This document shows positions 8,482 through 18,553 of a stretch of 64,000 bases of DNA, one piece after another. The notes under the pieces are model-generated. The model ran no database searches and was not told the origin of the DNA. It saw only the letters and a program-made list of their open reading frames with translations. Each line of letters starts with the position of its first letter. The first letter of the stretch is position 1. The position numbers were made by a program, and so were the translations under genes. The stretch comes from Streptomyces ficellus (GTDB lineage Bacteria > Actinomycetota > Actinomycetes > Streptomycetales > Streptomycetaceae). The DNA lies in contig NZ_CP034279.1 of the NCBI RefSeq assembly GCF_009739905.1, positions 6,448,001 to 6,512,000 of the forward strand. The letters are read 5' to 3'.

Positions 8482-9531
8482 CTATGTCCGAGTCGCCGGT
8501 AGGAGGGTGATTGTTTCCAGCATGCCCGGCTCGCGAGGCAGCCGGAGGGTGCCCGTCGCGAGGGCCGCGGCGACGGCGAGCGCACCGTCGAGCGGATCCC
8601 CCGCCGCGGCGACCGTGCGCGCGTGCGGCAGGTGCTCCGCCAGCTCCGCGCGCAGGGGTACGAGGAGGGGGTCGCCCATGCGGAACAGCCCGCCGGCCAG
8701 CGCCACTTCGCGGTCCGCCCCGGGCGGGCAGACGGCACTCACCGCCTCCGCGACGTGCCGGGCCGCCCGCGCCAGGATGCCCGCCGCCACCGGGTCGCCG
8801 GCCGTGGCACAGCGGGCCACCTCCGGCGCGAACGAGGCGAGCACGGCCGCGCGGTCGGTACGCGGGTAGAGGCGGCCCGGGAGCGACGCGGGCGGCCCGA
8901 ACACCGCCTCGACGCGCGCCAGCAGCGCCGCGGAACCTCCGCGCCGTCCGTCGTGCGCCCTCAGGGCGGCCTCCAGCCCGGCGCGGCCGATCCAGGCTCC
9001 GCCGCCGCAGTCGCCCAGCAGGTGCCCCCAGCCGTCCGCCCGGCGCCAGCCGCCGGACAGGTCCGTGCCGACCGCGATCAGGCCCGTGCCCGCGGCGACC
9101 ACCGCGCCGGGCCGCTGCCCGAGCGCCCCGGCGTAGGCGGTCACGGCGTCGGCGGCCAGGGCCAGCCGCCCGGCCCCCAGCGAACGGCGCAGCGCGTCCG
9201 GCAGGGTTGCGCGCAGGTCGTCCCCGAGGGTCGTCATCCCGGCCGCACCGACCGCGACCGCCGCGAGCCCCGCCTCGGCGGTCGGCCCGTCGGCCCCGGC
9301 CCGCCGCAACAGCCCCTCGGCCGCGGGCACCAGCCGCTCCAGCAGGTGCCCCGCGTCGATCCCTCCCGCCCCGGTACGCACCGGCTCCCCGAACTCCACG
9401 CTCCCGACCGCGCGCACGCCACCCGGGTCACCCGCCGCCGAGGCACCGGCGCCGCCCGGCACCGCGCCGAGCGCGATCCGCAGCCCGGAACCGCCGGAGT
9501 CCACGCCCAGCACCCACGCGCCGCCGCTCAT
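8482..9531 (-). CDS. BadF/BadG family ATPase, N-acetylglucosamine kinase-like
   Basis: The 349-residue product has the actin/hexokinase ATPase fold. The phosphate-1 motif is VLGVDSGGSGLRIALG at the N-terminus, phosphate-2 is VVAAGTGLIAVG near the middle, and GWGHLLGDCGGGAWIGR matches the conserved GNAGK/NagK motif that closes over the sugar. The C-terminal adenosine motif reads EVALAGGLFRMGDPL. Relatives phosphorylate N-acetylglucosamine, glucosamine or muramic-acid sugars released from cell wall or chitin. I selected the ATG at 9531 (MSGGAWVLG), since only low-complexity sequence lies upstream. The gene follows ung on the same strand. Exact substrate is not determinable. Confidence 0.8.
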   Translation of the reverse strand: MSGGAWVLGVDSGGSGLRIALGAVPGGAGASAAGDPGGVRAVGSVEFGEPVRTGAGGIDAGHLLERLVPAAEGLLRRAGADGPTAEAGLAAVAVGAAGMTTLGDDLRATLPDALRRSLGAGRLALAADAVTAYAGALGQRPGAVVAAGTGLIAVGTDLSGGWRRADGWGHLLGDCGGGAWIGRAGLEAALRAHDGRRGGSAALLARVEAVFGPPASLPGRLYPRTDRAAVLASFAPEVARCATAGDPVAAGILARAARHVAEAVSAVCPPGADREVALAGGLFRMGDPLLVPLRAELAEHLPHARTVAAAGDPLDGALAVAAALATGTLRLPREPGMLETITLLPATRT

Positions 9532-9586
9532 CGCCCCACCCCGGACCGCACGCCCCACCGGGCGCCCGCCCCGCTCGCGGGACCTG

Positions 9587-10273
9587 TCACGGGAGCCGCC
9601 AGTCGATGGGCTCGGCGCCCTGCCCGGACAGGAGTTCGTTGGTGCGGCTGAAGGGCCGCGAGCCGAAGAAGCCCCGGTCCGCCGACATGGGCGAGGGGTG
9701 CGCGGACTCGATCGCCGGGAGGTCACCGAGCAGCGGCCGGAGGTTGCGGGCGTCCCGCCCCCACAGCACGGACACCAGCGGCTTGCCGCGTGCCACCAGT
9801 GCCTTGATGGCCTGCTCGGTCACCTCCTCCCAGCCCTTGCCGCGGTGCGCGGCCGGCTTGCGGGGTGCCGTGGTCAGGGCCCGGTTGAGCAGCAGCACCC
9901 CCTGCCGGGTCCACGGTGTGAGGTCCCCGTTGGACGGGCGGGGCAGGTCCAGGTCGGAGTGCATCTCCCGGAAGATGTTCTCCAGGCTCCCCGGCAGCGG
10001 CCGCACCTCGGGCGCGACGGAGAAGCTCAGCCCCACCGCGTGTCCCGGCGTCGGGTACGGGTCCTGTCCGACGATCAGGACGCGCACCTCGTGGAACGGC
10101 TGCTGGAACGCCCGCAGCACATGCGCCCCGGAGGGCAGGTAGGTGCGTCCGGCGGCGATCTCCTGCCGGAGGAAGTCGCCCATTCCGGCGATGCGTTCGG
10201 CGACCGGCGCGAGGGCCTCGGCCCACCCCGGTTCGATGATTTCTTTCAACGGTCGTGCTGCCACGGCCGTCAC
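9587..10273 (-). CDS. ung: Uracil-DNA glycosylase (family 1)
   Basis: A complete 228-residue UNG. The water-activating motif is IVGQDPYPTPGHAVGLSFS with the catalytic Asp at about residue 71. The Leu-loop HPSPMSADRGFFGSRPFS (His about 192) inserts into the minor groove, and LLLLNRALTT holds the uracil-binding Asn. The enzyme removes uracil from DNA to start base-excision repair. The Pro in DPYP where many bacteria have His is, to my knowledge, common in streptomycete homologues. It starts just after the BNR-repeat gene (25 bp gap) and may share its transcript. Confidence 0.95.
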   Translation of the reverse strand: MTAVAARPLKEIIEPGWAEALAPVAERIAGMGDFLRQEIAAGRTYLPSGAHVLRAFQQPFHEVRVLIVGQDPYPTPGHAVGLSFSVAPEVRPLPGSLENIFREMHSDLDLPRPSNGDLTPWTRQGVLLLNRALTTAPRKPAAHRGKGWEEVTEQAIKALVARGKPLVSVLWGRDARNLRPLLGDLPAIESAHPSPMSADRGFFGSRPFSRTNELLSGQGAEPIDWRLP

Positions 10274-10298
10274 TCTACTGGCGCAGCACGCCCGCCCC

Positions 10299-11384
10299 TC
10301 ACCCGATCACCGCCGCCCGTACGCACAGCACGTCCGGCAGGTGGGAGGCCAGCAACCGCCAGCTGTCGCCGTCGTCCGCGCTCGCGTACAACTCGCCGTT
10401 GCGGTTGCCGAAATAGACGCCGGCCGGATCCGCGTCGTCCGTGCACATCGCGTCGCGCAGCACCGTGCCGTAGTGGTCGCCCTCCGGAAGGCCGGCCGAC
10501 AGCGCTTCCCAGCTGCCGCCCGCGTCACTCGTACGGTAGACCCGGCACCGCCGCTCCGCCGGGACCCGGTCGGAGTCGGCCGTGATGGGGAAGACGTACG
10601 CCACGTCGGCGCGGTGCGGGTGGGCGACCGCGGCGAAGCCGAAGTCGGAGGGCAGCCCGGCGCCGATGTCGGTCCACTGGGCGCCCGCGTCGTCGCTGCG
10701 GTACACCCCCCAGTGGTTCTGGAGGTACAACCGGTCCGGATCGACCGCATCCTGGGCGATCTTGTGCACGCACTGCCCGAAGACCGGGTCGGGGTCCGGC
10801 AGGAAGACCGCCGACACCCCCTGGTTGGACGGGGACCAGCTCTCGCCGCCGTCCTTGGTGCGGAACACCCCCGCCGTGGACACCGCGACCGTCACGGCCT
10901 CCGGGTCCCTCGGGTCCGTGACGACCGTGTGCAGCCCCTCGCCGCCGCCGCCCGGCACCCATTTCGACCGGGTGGGGTGCTCCCACAGCGGCCGGACCAG
11001 CTCGAAGCTCTCCCCGCCGTCCTCGGAGCGGAAGAGCGCGGCCGGCTCGGTGCCCGCGTACACCACACCGGGCGCCGCCGGACCGGCCGGGTGGAGCTGC
11101 CACACCCGCTCCAGCGAAGCCCCCGTGTCCTTGGGGAACTTGACGGCCGGCCGCACCGGCTCCGTCCAGGTCGCCCCCAGGTCGTCGGAGTGGAACACCG
11201 ACGGGCCCCAGTGAGAGCTGTCGCCGCCGGCCAGCAGGCGGGGCGTGGGCCCGCGCGTGTCGATACCGATCGCGTACACCGCCTGCGCGTTGAAGTGCGG
11301 CCCCTCGAACTCCCACCGGCCGCCACGCCTGCGGCCGGTGAACAGTCCCTTGCGGGTGCCTACGGTCAGTAGCACGTCGGTCAT
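10299..11384 (-). CDS. BNR/Asp-box repeat beta-propeller (sialidase-like, glycosyl hydrolase-like fold)
   Basis: This 361-residue protein is built from repeated Asp-box turns of the S-x-D-x-G-x-T/S-W type: HSDDLGATWTE, RSEDGGESFEL, RTKDGGESWSP, RSDDAGAQWTD, RTSDAGGSWEA and ASADDGDSWRL. It opens with LLTVGTRKGLFTG. No signal peptide is present, so it is probably cytosolic, unlike secreted sialidases. The family is usually annotated as WD40/YVTN/BNR repeat protein of unknown role. AGGAGGTG lies a few bases before the ATG at 11384, which fixes the start. It precedes ung on the same strand; a repair link is only positional. Confidence 0.8.
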   Translation of the reverse strand: MTDVLLTVGTRKGLFTGRRRGGRWEFEGPHFNAQAVYAIGIDTRGPTPRLLAGGDSSHWGPSVFHSDDLGATWTEPVRPAVKFPKDTGASLERVWQLHPAGPAAPGVVYAGTEPAALFRSEDGGESFELVRPLWEHPTRSKWVPGGGGEGLHTVVTDPRDPEAVTVAVSTAGVFRTKDGGESWSPSNQGVSAVFLPDPDPVFGQCVHKIAQDAVDPDRLYLQNHWGVYRSDDAGAQWTDIGAGLPSDFGFAAVAHPHRADVAYVFPITADSDRVPAERRCRVYRTSDAGGSWEALSAGLPEGDHYGTVLRDAMCTDDADPAGVYFGNRNGELYASADDGDSWRLLASHLPDVLCVRAAVIG

Positions 11385-11488
11385 CGCCGACACCTCCTGG
11401 ACGCCTTTGTCTCGGATACGGGCCAGTCTGCACCCGACCACTGACAGCGGCGTCCGAAGGCGGCGTTTCCCCAGCTCGGAGCGGGGGG

Positions 11489-12583
11489 TCAGACGGAGCG
11501 GTGGTACGGGTCGGGCACGTGCACCCGGCCGCCCAGCTCGCGGGCGGCGTGGCGTGCCCAGGAGGGGTTGCGCAGCAGCTCCCGGCCGAGCAGCACCGCG
11601 TCCGCCTCGCCGTTGGCGACGATCTTCTCCGCCTGCTCCGCCTCGGTGATCAGACCCACGGCGGCGACCGGCAGCCCCGTCTCCTCCTTCACCCGCGCCG
11701 CGAACGGCACCTGGTACCCCGGCCCGACGGGGATGCGGACCTTGGCCGCGTTGCCACCGCTCGACACGTCGAGCAGGTCGACACCGTGCTCCTTCAGCAG
11801 CGCCGCGAAGCGGACCGTGTCGTCGGCCGTCCAGCCCGCGGTCCCCTCCAGCCAGTCGGTCGCCGAGATCCGGAAGAACAGCGGCAGCTCCTCGGGCCAC
11901 ACCTCGCGCACCGCGTCGACGACCTCCAGGGCGAAACGCGTACGGTTCTCGAACGACCCGCCGTACGCGTCGGTGCGGTGGTTGCTGTACGGGGAGAGGA
12001 ACTCGCCGATCAGGTAGCCGTGCGCACCGTGGATCTCGACCACCTCGAAACCGGCGTCCAGCGCGCGCCGCGCCGCGGCCGCGAACTGCGCCGTGACGTC
12101 CCGGATCTGGTCGTCGGTCAGCTCGTCCGGCACCGGGTGGCCCTCGGCGAACGCCACCGGGCTGGGGGCGACCGGCTGCCAGCCGTGCTCGTCGGCGCCG
12201 ACCGGGCCGCCGCCCTTCCAGGTGCGGTCGGTGGACGCCTTGCGCCCGGCGTGGGCGATCTGGATGCCCGGCACCGTGTCCTGGGCCTTGAGGAACCGGG
12301 TGATCCGGCGCAGCGCCTCGACCTGGGTGTCGTTCCAGATGCCGAGGTCGTACGGGCTGATGCGGCCCTCGGGGGAGACGGCGGACGCCTCCAGCAGGAT
12401 CAGCCCGGTGCCGCCGGCGGCGCGGGCCGCGTAGTGGGCGAAGTGCCAGTCGTGCGCCACGCCCGCGTCCGGCCCGGACGGCTCGGCGCTGTACTGGCAC
12501 ATCGGTGCCATCCAGACGCGGTTGGGGATGGTCAGCGACCGCAGGGTGCGGGGCTCGAACAGTGCGCTCACGGCGGACTCCAT
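11489..12583 (-). CDS. NADH:flavin oxidoreductase, OYE/YqjM type
   Basis: A 364-residue FMN-dependent ene-reductase of the thermophilic-like (YqjM) subclass. The FMN/substrate segment is VWMAPMCQYSA, with the redox-tuning Cys at about 29 and the Tyr at about 31. HAGRKAS and EIHGAHGYLIGEFLSP follow, with the SNHRTDAYGGSFENR motif and a C-terminal AVLLGRELLRNPSW phosphate-binding loop. Such enzymes reduce activated C=C bonds of enals, maleimides or quinones, or nitro compounds. It is divergent from an ArsR-type regulator, and two matching inverted repeats lie between them. A GTG at residue 5 is a possible alternative start. Confidence 0.9.
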   Translation of the reverse strand: MESAVSALFEPRTLRSLTIPNRVWMAPMCQYSAEPSGPDAGVAHDWHFAHYAARAAGGTGLILLEASAVSPEGRISPYDLGIWNDTQVEALRRITRFLKAQDTVPGIQIAHAGRKASTDRTWKGGGPVGADEHGWQPVAPSPVAFAEGHPVPDELTDDQIRDVTAQFAAAARRALDAGFEVVEIHGAHGYLIGEFLSPYSNHRTDAYGGSFENRTRFALEVVDAVREVWPEELPLFFRISATDWLEGTAGWTADDTVRFAALLKEHGVDLLDVSSGGNAAKVRIPVGPGYQVPFAARVKEETGLPVAAVGLITEAEQAEKIVANGEADAVLLGRELLRNPSWARHAARELGGRVHVPDPYHRSV

Positions 12584-12609
12584 TCAGGGCGAGGCCGGGG
12601 TACGGCTCG

Positions 12610-12659
12610 TACGATAACCATCGTAGTACGGTGTCTGTCAAACTACGAGAGTGCTCGTA
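12610..12659. promoter_or_regulatory. Twin 6-4-6 operators between OYE and ArsR genes
   Basis: Two perfect inverted repeats of the same design are present: TACGAT-aacc-ATCGTA at 12610-12625 and TACGAG-agtg-CTCGTA at 12644-12659. Their starts are 34 bp apart. Half sites TACGA are identical. They lie 27 bp from the flavoenzyme start and 33 bp from the regulator start, so a bound regulator would block both promoters. Confidence 0.75.
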
Positions 12660-12691
12660 CAATGGAGGCACCCGATGAACCTGGAGCCGCC

Positions 12692-13042
12692 GTGACCACC
12701 GCGACCAGCCCGCGCGACCTCGCGCACCCCGCGCGCGACGAGATCCGCCTCGAAGGCGTGCTCCACGCGCTCTCCGACCCCATGCGGCTGCGCGTCGTGC
12801 GCGAACTGGCCGCCACCGGCGCGGAGGTGTCCTGCTCGTCCATCGAGCTGCCGGTCACCAAGTCGACCACCACGCACCACTTCCGCGTCCTGCGCGAGGC
12901 CGGAGTGATCCGCCAGACCTACCGCGGCACGGCCAAGATGAACGGCCTGCGCCGTGACGCCCTCGACGCGCTCTTCCCCGGCCTCCTCGACACCGTCCTG
13001 TCCGCCGCCGAGGGGCAGGCCGCCCGCCTGAACGCCCCCTGA
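12692..13042 (+). CDS. ArsR-type winged-helix repressor
   Basis: A 116-residue regulator. The winged helix starts EIRLEGVLHALSDPMRLRVVRELA and continues through the recognition helix KSTTTHHFRVLREAGVI and the wing RQTYRGTAKMN. The metal box ELCVCDL of classic ArsR/SmtB is absent. A single Cys lies at about 48 (EVSCSSIE), so thiol-based or ligand sensing of quinones or electrophiles is more likely than metal sensing. The GTG at 12692 has GGAG at 12682-12685; an ATG at 12662 lacks a ribosome site and overlaps the operator edge. It likely represses itself and the divergent ene-reductase. Confidence 0.8.
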   Translation: MTTATSPRDLAHPARDEIRLEGVLHALSDPMRLRVVRELAATGAEVSCSSIELPVTKSTTTHHFRVLREAGVIRQTYRGTAKMNGLRRDALDALFPGLLDTVLSAAEGQAARLNAP

Positions 13043-13070
13043 CGACCACGGGCACGGCGACGGCCGACCA

Positions 13071-13084
13071 CCCGCCCCGGCGGG
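13071..13084. terminator. Short hairpin between convergent genes
   Basis: CCCGCC-cc-GGCGGG forms a 6-bp GC stem in the 46-bp gap between the ArsR gene and the convergent ferredoxin reductase gene. The loop is tight, so the call is tentative. Confidence 0.35.
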
Positions 13085-13088
13085 CCGC

Positions 13089-14447
<1,359 letters not shown>

Positions 14448-14651
14448 GGCTGCGCTCCTTCCCGCAGGGACTCCCAGCATCGCACCGCCGCGCCGGACGC
14501 GGGAGGTGTGTACGCGTGGACGCGCGCCGGCGGAGGCAGGACGATGCCATTTCACCGTAAATGTTGATCTTACCGGGCGTGCGGACGGGCGACCACCGGT
14601 GTTCGAGTCCGCCTCCCCCTCCTCGCCCGGGCCGCCGTCCCGCGGGCATCG

Positions 14652-15317
14652 TCACATCGCGCGCATGCGGGAGATCTCGGCCGTCTGCTGGGCGATCACG
14701 TCGTTGGCCATCTCCTCCACGCGGATGTTGTTGCCCTCCGACAGCACCTCGGTCGCCATGGTGACCGCCCCCTGGTGATGCGTGATCATCAGCGTCAGGA
14801 ACAGCTCGTCGAAGGCCTTGCCGCGGGCCTCGCCCAACCGGGTCAGCTGGGCGGCGGTGGCCATGCCCGGCATCGTGCCGTGGTCGTGGCCCGCGTGCGG
14901 GCGGGGGCCACCGTTGGTTTCCAGCCACCCCCGCATGGCACCGATCTCCGGGGCCTGGGCCGCCGCGATGCGCGCGGCCACCTGTTTCACCCGCGTGGAC
15001 GACGCGTGCCGCGCGGCCAGCTTCGTCATCTCCAGCGCCTGGCCATGGTGGACGATCATCATCTGGGTGTAGGTGAAGTCCGCCGCGTTGGGGGTGTCGG
15101 GCGGCACCGCCCGGCGCGCCTCCTCCGGCGAGATCGTCCTCGCGGGCTCGCCCGGCTTCCCGGGCGCCACCACCGCGGGGCCACCGCTCGCGCCCGCCGC
15201 CGCGGGCCGTGGTTCCGCCCCCGCCCGCGGTCCCGCGGGCTCCGCCTCACAGGCCGTCAGGGCGGCCGCGAGGGCCAGGACGGCCGCTGCGGCGACGCTT
15301 GCGCTGCGCTTCCACAC
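14652..15317 (-). CDS. DUF305 lipoprotein
   Basis: This 221-residue protein has a lipoprotein signal peptide, MWKRSASVAAAAVLALAAAL, ending in the lipobox LTAC, so it should be anchored outside the membrane. After a Pro/Ala linker come two ferritin-like DUF305 repeats: FTYTQMMIVHHGQALEM and FLTLMITHHQGAVTMA, each with the HH pair typical of the family. A His/Met-rich insertion PHAGHDHGTMPGM sits between them. These residues suggest metal (often copper) binding, though no DUF305 function is firmly established. It is divergent from a secreted LVIVD-repeat protein, a pairing that may reflect a joint envelope role. Confidence 0.9.
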   Translation of the reverse strand: MWKRSASVAAAAVLALAAALTACEAEPAGPRAGAEPRPAAAGASGGPAVVAPGKPGEPARTISPEEARRAVPPDTPNAADFTYTQMMIVHHGQALEMTKLAARHASSTRVKQVAARIAAAQAPEIGAMRGWLETNGGPRPHAGHDHGTMPGMATAAQLTRLGEARGKAFDELFLTLMITHHQGAVTMATEVLSEGNNIRVEEMANDVIAQQTAEISRMRAM

Positions 15318-15494
15318 GAAAGACCTCCAGGGGCACGTGGAACGGCGTGGACCGGCCGGTGCGTTCGGACGGCTTCACCGGGTCCGTACGGAACAAGTCT
15401 GGGCCGGGGCTATTGAGATGTACATGCGGAGGAAGATACTGCGGAGGTCCGTGCACCCTTTCGGCTTCCAACGGAGACAAGGGAGGACGACGCG

Positions 15495-17012
15495 ATGACC
15501 TCGTCGCGCGCCACTCATGTGCGACGCAGACGCCTGGGCGTGGCCACCGCCGCGGCCGGACTTCTTGCGACACTCCTGACGGCCGGCCCCGCGGCCGCCG
15601 TCCCCGACCCCGGAGACGCCCCCGCCCCGCCGGGCACCGTCTCCGCCCAGGACCAGGCGGAAGCCCGCGCGGCCATCCGCTCCGGTGAGATCCCGGGCGT
15701 GGACGAGATCGTCCACAGCGCCAACATCGAGCACGTCGCCAACGTCCCGCGCGAGGCCTTCACCGGCATCAACTCCGACCTGGCCTTCCAGGGCCGGTAC
15801 GCCTTCGCGGGCAACTACGACGGCTTCCGGATCTTCGACATCAGCAGGCCGTCCTCCCCGAGGACCGTCGCCCAAGTGCTCTGCCCCGGCTCCCAGAACG
15901 ACGTGTCGGTCTCCGGCGACCTGCTCTTCCTCTCCACCGACTCCTCCCGCAGCGACGACTCCTGCACCAGCACCACGCAGCCCGCCACCGAGAAGTCCTC
16001 CTGGGAGGGCATCAAGGTCTTCGACATCAGCGACAAGCGCAACCCCCGGTACGTCGCCGCCGTCGAGACCGCCTGCGGCTCGCACACCCACACCCTCGTG
16101 CCGGAGCGCCGGAACGTCTACGTCTACGTCTCCTCCTACTCGCCCAGCGCCGCCTTCCCCGACTGCCGGCCACCGCACGACGGGATCTCCGTCATCAAGG
16201 TGCCCCGCAAGGCACCCCACAAGGCCGCGGTCGTGGGCTTCCCGGTGCTGTTCCCGGGCGAGGGCCCCGACGGCGGCGGCAACCCCGGCCCGCCCACCAA
16301 CCCGGGCGTCAACAAGACCACCGGCTGCCACGACATCACCGTGCTGCCCTCCAAGGACCTGGCGGCCGGCGCCTGCATGGGCGACGGCATCCTCTTCTCC
16401 ATCAAGGACCCGGAGAACCCGAAGGTCATCGACCAGGTGCAGGACAACGTCAACTTCGCCTTCTGGCACTCCGCGACGTTCAACCAGCGCGCGAACAAGG
16501 TCGTCTTCACCGACGAGCTGGGCGGCGGGGGCGGCGCCACCTGCAACGAGCGCACCGGGCCGCACCGCGGCGCCGACGGCATCTACGACATCGTCGGCAA
16601 GGGCGACAAGCGCAAGCTCGTCTTCCGCAGCTACTTCAAGATCGACCGCCACCAGGCGGACACCGAGAACTGCGTCGCGCACAACGGCTCGCTCATCCCG
16701 GTCAAGGGCAAGGACCTCATGGTCCAGTCCTGGTACCAGGGCGGCGTCTCCGTGTGGGACTTCACCGACTCGGCCCGCCCCAAGGAGATCGCCTACTTCG
16801 AGCGCGGCCCGCTCAGCGCCGAGCAGCTGGTCGGCGGCGGCTCCTGGTCGGCGTACTACTACAACGGCCACATCTACTCGAACGACATGGTCAAGGGCTT
16901 CGACGTACTGAAGCTCGACGACCGCCGCACCGACCCGGCGAAGCGGGTCCGGATGCACGAACTCAACGTCCAGACCCAGCCCGACTACTTCGACGACTTC
17001 GACGACGACTGA
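15495..17012 (+). CDS. Secreted LVIVD-repeat beta-propeller protein
   Basis: A 505-residue exported protein. A Sec or Tat-like signal peptide carries RRRRLG followed by a hydrophobic core ending near GPAAAVPDP. The mature part is an LVIVD-type propeller: blades carry the repeating GFRIFDISRPSSPRTVAQV, GIKVFDISDKRNPRYVAAV, GILFSIKDPENPKVIDQV and GVSVWDFTDSARPKEIAYF pattern. It ends in an Asp-rich tail (DDFDDFDDD), perhaps metal-binding. GGGAGG precedes the ATG. The role is unknown; it pairs divergently with DUF305. Confidence 0.85.
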   Translation: MTSSRATHVRRRRLGVATAAAGLLATLLTAGPAAAVPDPGDAPAPPGTVSAQDQAEARAAIRSGEIPGVDEIVHSANIEHVANVPREAFTGINSDLAFQGRYAFAGNYDGFRIFDISRPSSPRTVAQVLCPGSQNDVSVSGDLLFLSTDSSRSDDSCTSTTQPATEKSSWEGIKVFDISDKRNPRYVAAVETACGSHTHTLVPERRNVYVYVSSYSPSAAFPDCRPPHDGISVIKVPRKAPHKAAVVGFPVLFPGEGPDGGGNPGPPTNPGVNKTTGCHDITVLPSKDLAAGACMGDGILFSIKDPENPKVIDQVQDNVNFAFWHSATFNQRANKVVFTDELGGGGGATCNERTGPHRGADGIYDIVGKGDKRKLVFRSYFKIDRHQADTENCVAHNGSLIPVKGKDLMVQSWYQGGVSVWDFTDSARPKEIAYFERGPLSAEQLVGGGSWSAYYYNGHIYSNDMVKGFDVLKLDDRRTDPAKRVRMHELNVQTQPDYFDDFDDD

Positions 17013-17015
17013 CGC

Positions 17016-17657
17016 TCACCGCTGGAACGGCTGACCGCCCTCGTGCGTGCCGCCGGACGGCTCCCCGTCCGGCGGCACGCCCAGCTCCCAGTCCAGCCCG
17101 TACCGCTGGAACAGCTCCGCCCGCAGCCGGGCCGGCGCCATCGGCGCCCCCGGCAGCAGCACCGCGAACACGGCGCCCATCAGCAGGGCCCGCAGCAGCG
17201 GATAGTCGGCGTCCACGTCCCGTGACCCGTACCGGTCCACCGTGTCCCGCAGCAGGGACGCCAGCCGCTGCTGCTCCGGCCCCTGCACGAACCCCTCCGC
17301 CTGGAGGATCCCCGCCATGTGCGTACGCATCAGCAGCGGCCGCTCCACCGCGAGCCCCAGGATCGCGTCGATGGCCCGGGCCAGCCGCTCCCGCCCGTCC
17401 TCGCTGCGCGGCTCGCGCTCCAGCGCCGCCTCCAGGGTGAGGTGCATCAGCCGGTGCACCGCCGACTGGAGCAGCTGCCGCTTGCCGGGGAAGTAGTACG
17501 ACACCAGTCCGCGCGCCGAACCGGCCCGGTCCGCGATGTCGGCCAGCGTCGTCGCCTCGTACCCCCGCTCGGCGACCAGCTCCACCGTCGCCTGGAGCAG
17601 TCGCTCCCGCGACCGTCGCCGCAGCTCTTCATTGACCGATGCGCTGCGCGGGGACAT
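17016..17657 (-). CDS. TetR family transcriptional regulator
   Basis: A 213-residue TetR protein. The DNA-binding domain (about 10-60) contains LLQATVELVAERGYEATT and the recognition helix SARGLVSYYFPGKRQLLQSA. The C-terminal half is an unclassified all-helical ligand domain ending in a Gly/Pro-rich tail. AGGAG precedes the ATG at 17657, fixing the start. A TGGCT-cac-AGCCA inverted repeat just upstream overlaps a TATATT -10-like box, suggesting autorepression. Nearest genes are the convergent LVIVD protein and a PAP2 phosphatase on the same strand; no obvious target pair. Confidence 0.85.
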   Translation of the reverse strand: MSPRSASVNEELRRRSRERLLQATVELVAERGYEATTLADIADRAGSARGLVSYYFPGKRQLLQSAVHRLMHLTLEAALEREPRSEDGRERLARAIDAILGLAVERPLLMRTHMAGILQAEGFVQGPEQQRLASLLRDTVDRYGSRDVDADYPLLRALLMGAVFAVLLPGAPMAPARLRAELFQRYGLDWELGVPPDGEPSGGTHEGGQPFQR

Positions 17658-17676
17658 GCTTAACTCCTGCGTTGAC

Positions 17677-17689
17677 TGGCTCACAGCCA
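17677..17689. promoter_or_regulatory. Inverted repeat at the TetR promoter
   Basis: TGGCT-cac-AGCCA (5-3-5) lies 20-32 bp before the TetR start codon. On the minus strand it follows a TATATT -10-like hexamer, so occupancy would block transcription start. Confidence 0.5.
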
Positions 17690-17784
17690 ATATACTCAGA
17701 GGCGTGCCGGCCGGACCGGGCGACGCGGGGGATCGTCCGGTCTGCCCGGCCCGCACCGCCGTGCGTGAATCGCTCGTCCGTTCG

Positions 17785-18480
17785 TCACGCGGACGCGGCG
17801 TCCCGCCGGGCGGCCGCCCGCTCGTACGCCAGCACGGCGACGGCCACCAGGCAGCCGCCCAGCAGCCAGCCGGCCACCACGTCCGACGCCCAGTGCACGC
17901 CCAGGTACAGCCGGGTCAGGCCCACGCCCACCACCGAGAAGGCGCCGACGGCCAGGACGGCGACCCTCAGCCGACGGGCCGCGCCGAACAGCGCCAGCAG
18001 CCAGAGCAGCAGCCCGCAGGTGACCGCGGCCGTCATCGCGTGACCCGACGGGAACGCCGCGAAGTGCGCCGTGTCCACCGGGTCCTGCCACCGCGGCCGG
18101 TCCCGGCCCACCGCCACCTTCATCAGCTGCTGCACGGCGGAGCCCACCGCGCTCACCGCCGCCGCCCACAGGGCGAGCAGCCGTTCCCCGCGCCACCACA
18201 GCCACACCACTCCCGCCGCGACCAGCGCGCGCATCGCCCACGGATCCCACACCCAATCGCTGAGGATCCGGTTGGTCCCGGTGAGCTCCGGACTCCGGAC
18301 GGCCGAGTCGTGCATCCCGTCCGCCACCGCGCGGTCGAACGACATCAGCGGCCCCCACTCGGTGGCGACCAGGACCAGCAGCAGGGCCGACAGGGCACCG
18401 GACACCAGCGCGACGACGGAGGCGAGGGGGGTGAAGGGAGTGAACGGGGGGCGTGTGGGGGGTGTGGTGGGGGAGTGCAT
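17785..18480 (-). CDS. PAP2 family membrane phosphatase
   Basis: The 231-residue protein has about six membrane helices and all three PAP2 motifs: KVAVGRDRP (KX6RP form), PSGHA with the catalytic His, and TRLYLGVHWASDVVAG with the nucleophile His. The active site would face outside. Relatives dephosphorylate phosphatidic acid, undecaprenyl pyrophosphate or related lipids. A Pro/Thr-rich cytosolic leader precedes helix 1. Position beside an M56 peptidase (same strand) suggests a cell-envelope neighbourhood, but no operon link is certain (73-bp gap). Confidence 0.9.
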   Translation of the reverse strand: MHSPTTPPTRPPFTPFTPLASVVALVSGALSALLLVLVATEWGPLMSFDRAVADGMHDSAVRSPELTGTNRILSDWVWDPWAMRALVAAGVVWLWWRGERLLALWAAAVSAVGSAVQQLMKVAVGRDRPRWQDPVDTAHFAAFPSGHAMTAAVTCGLLLWLLALFGAARRLRVAVLAVGAFSVVGVGLTRLYLGVHWASDVVAGWLLGGCLVAVAVLAYERAAARRDAASA

Positions 18481-18553
18481 GAGGTGATCCTCCCCTGCCT
18501 CCGCCCGGCTATCCCCGCCCTCCGGGCGGACGCCGGTACGTTCCGTACACTCC

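Noticed and set aside
10299..12671. A 790-codon minus-strand frame that would fuse the OYE region to the BNR protein
   Set aside because: Only its 3' third is the true BNR gene; the upstream part is out of frame with the real OYE protein and crosses a clear ribosome site and start at 11384.
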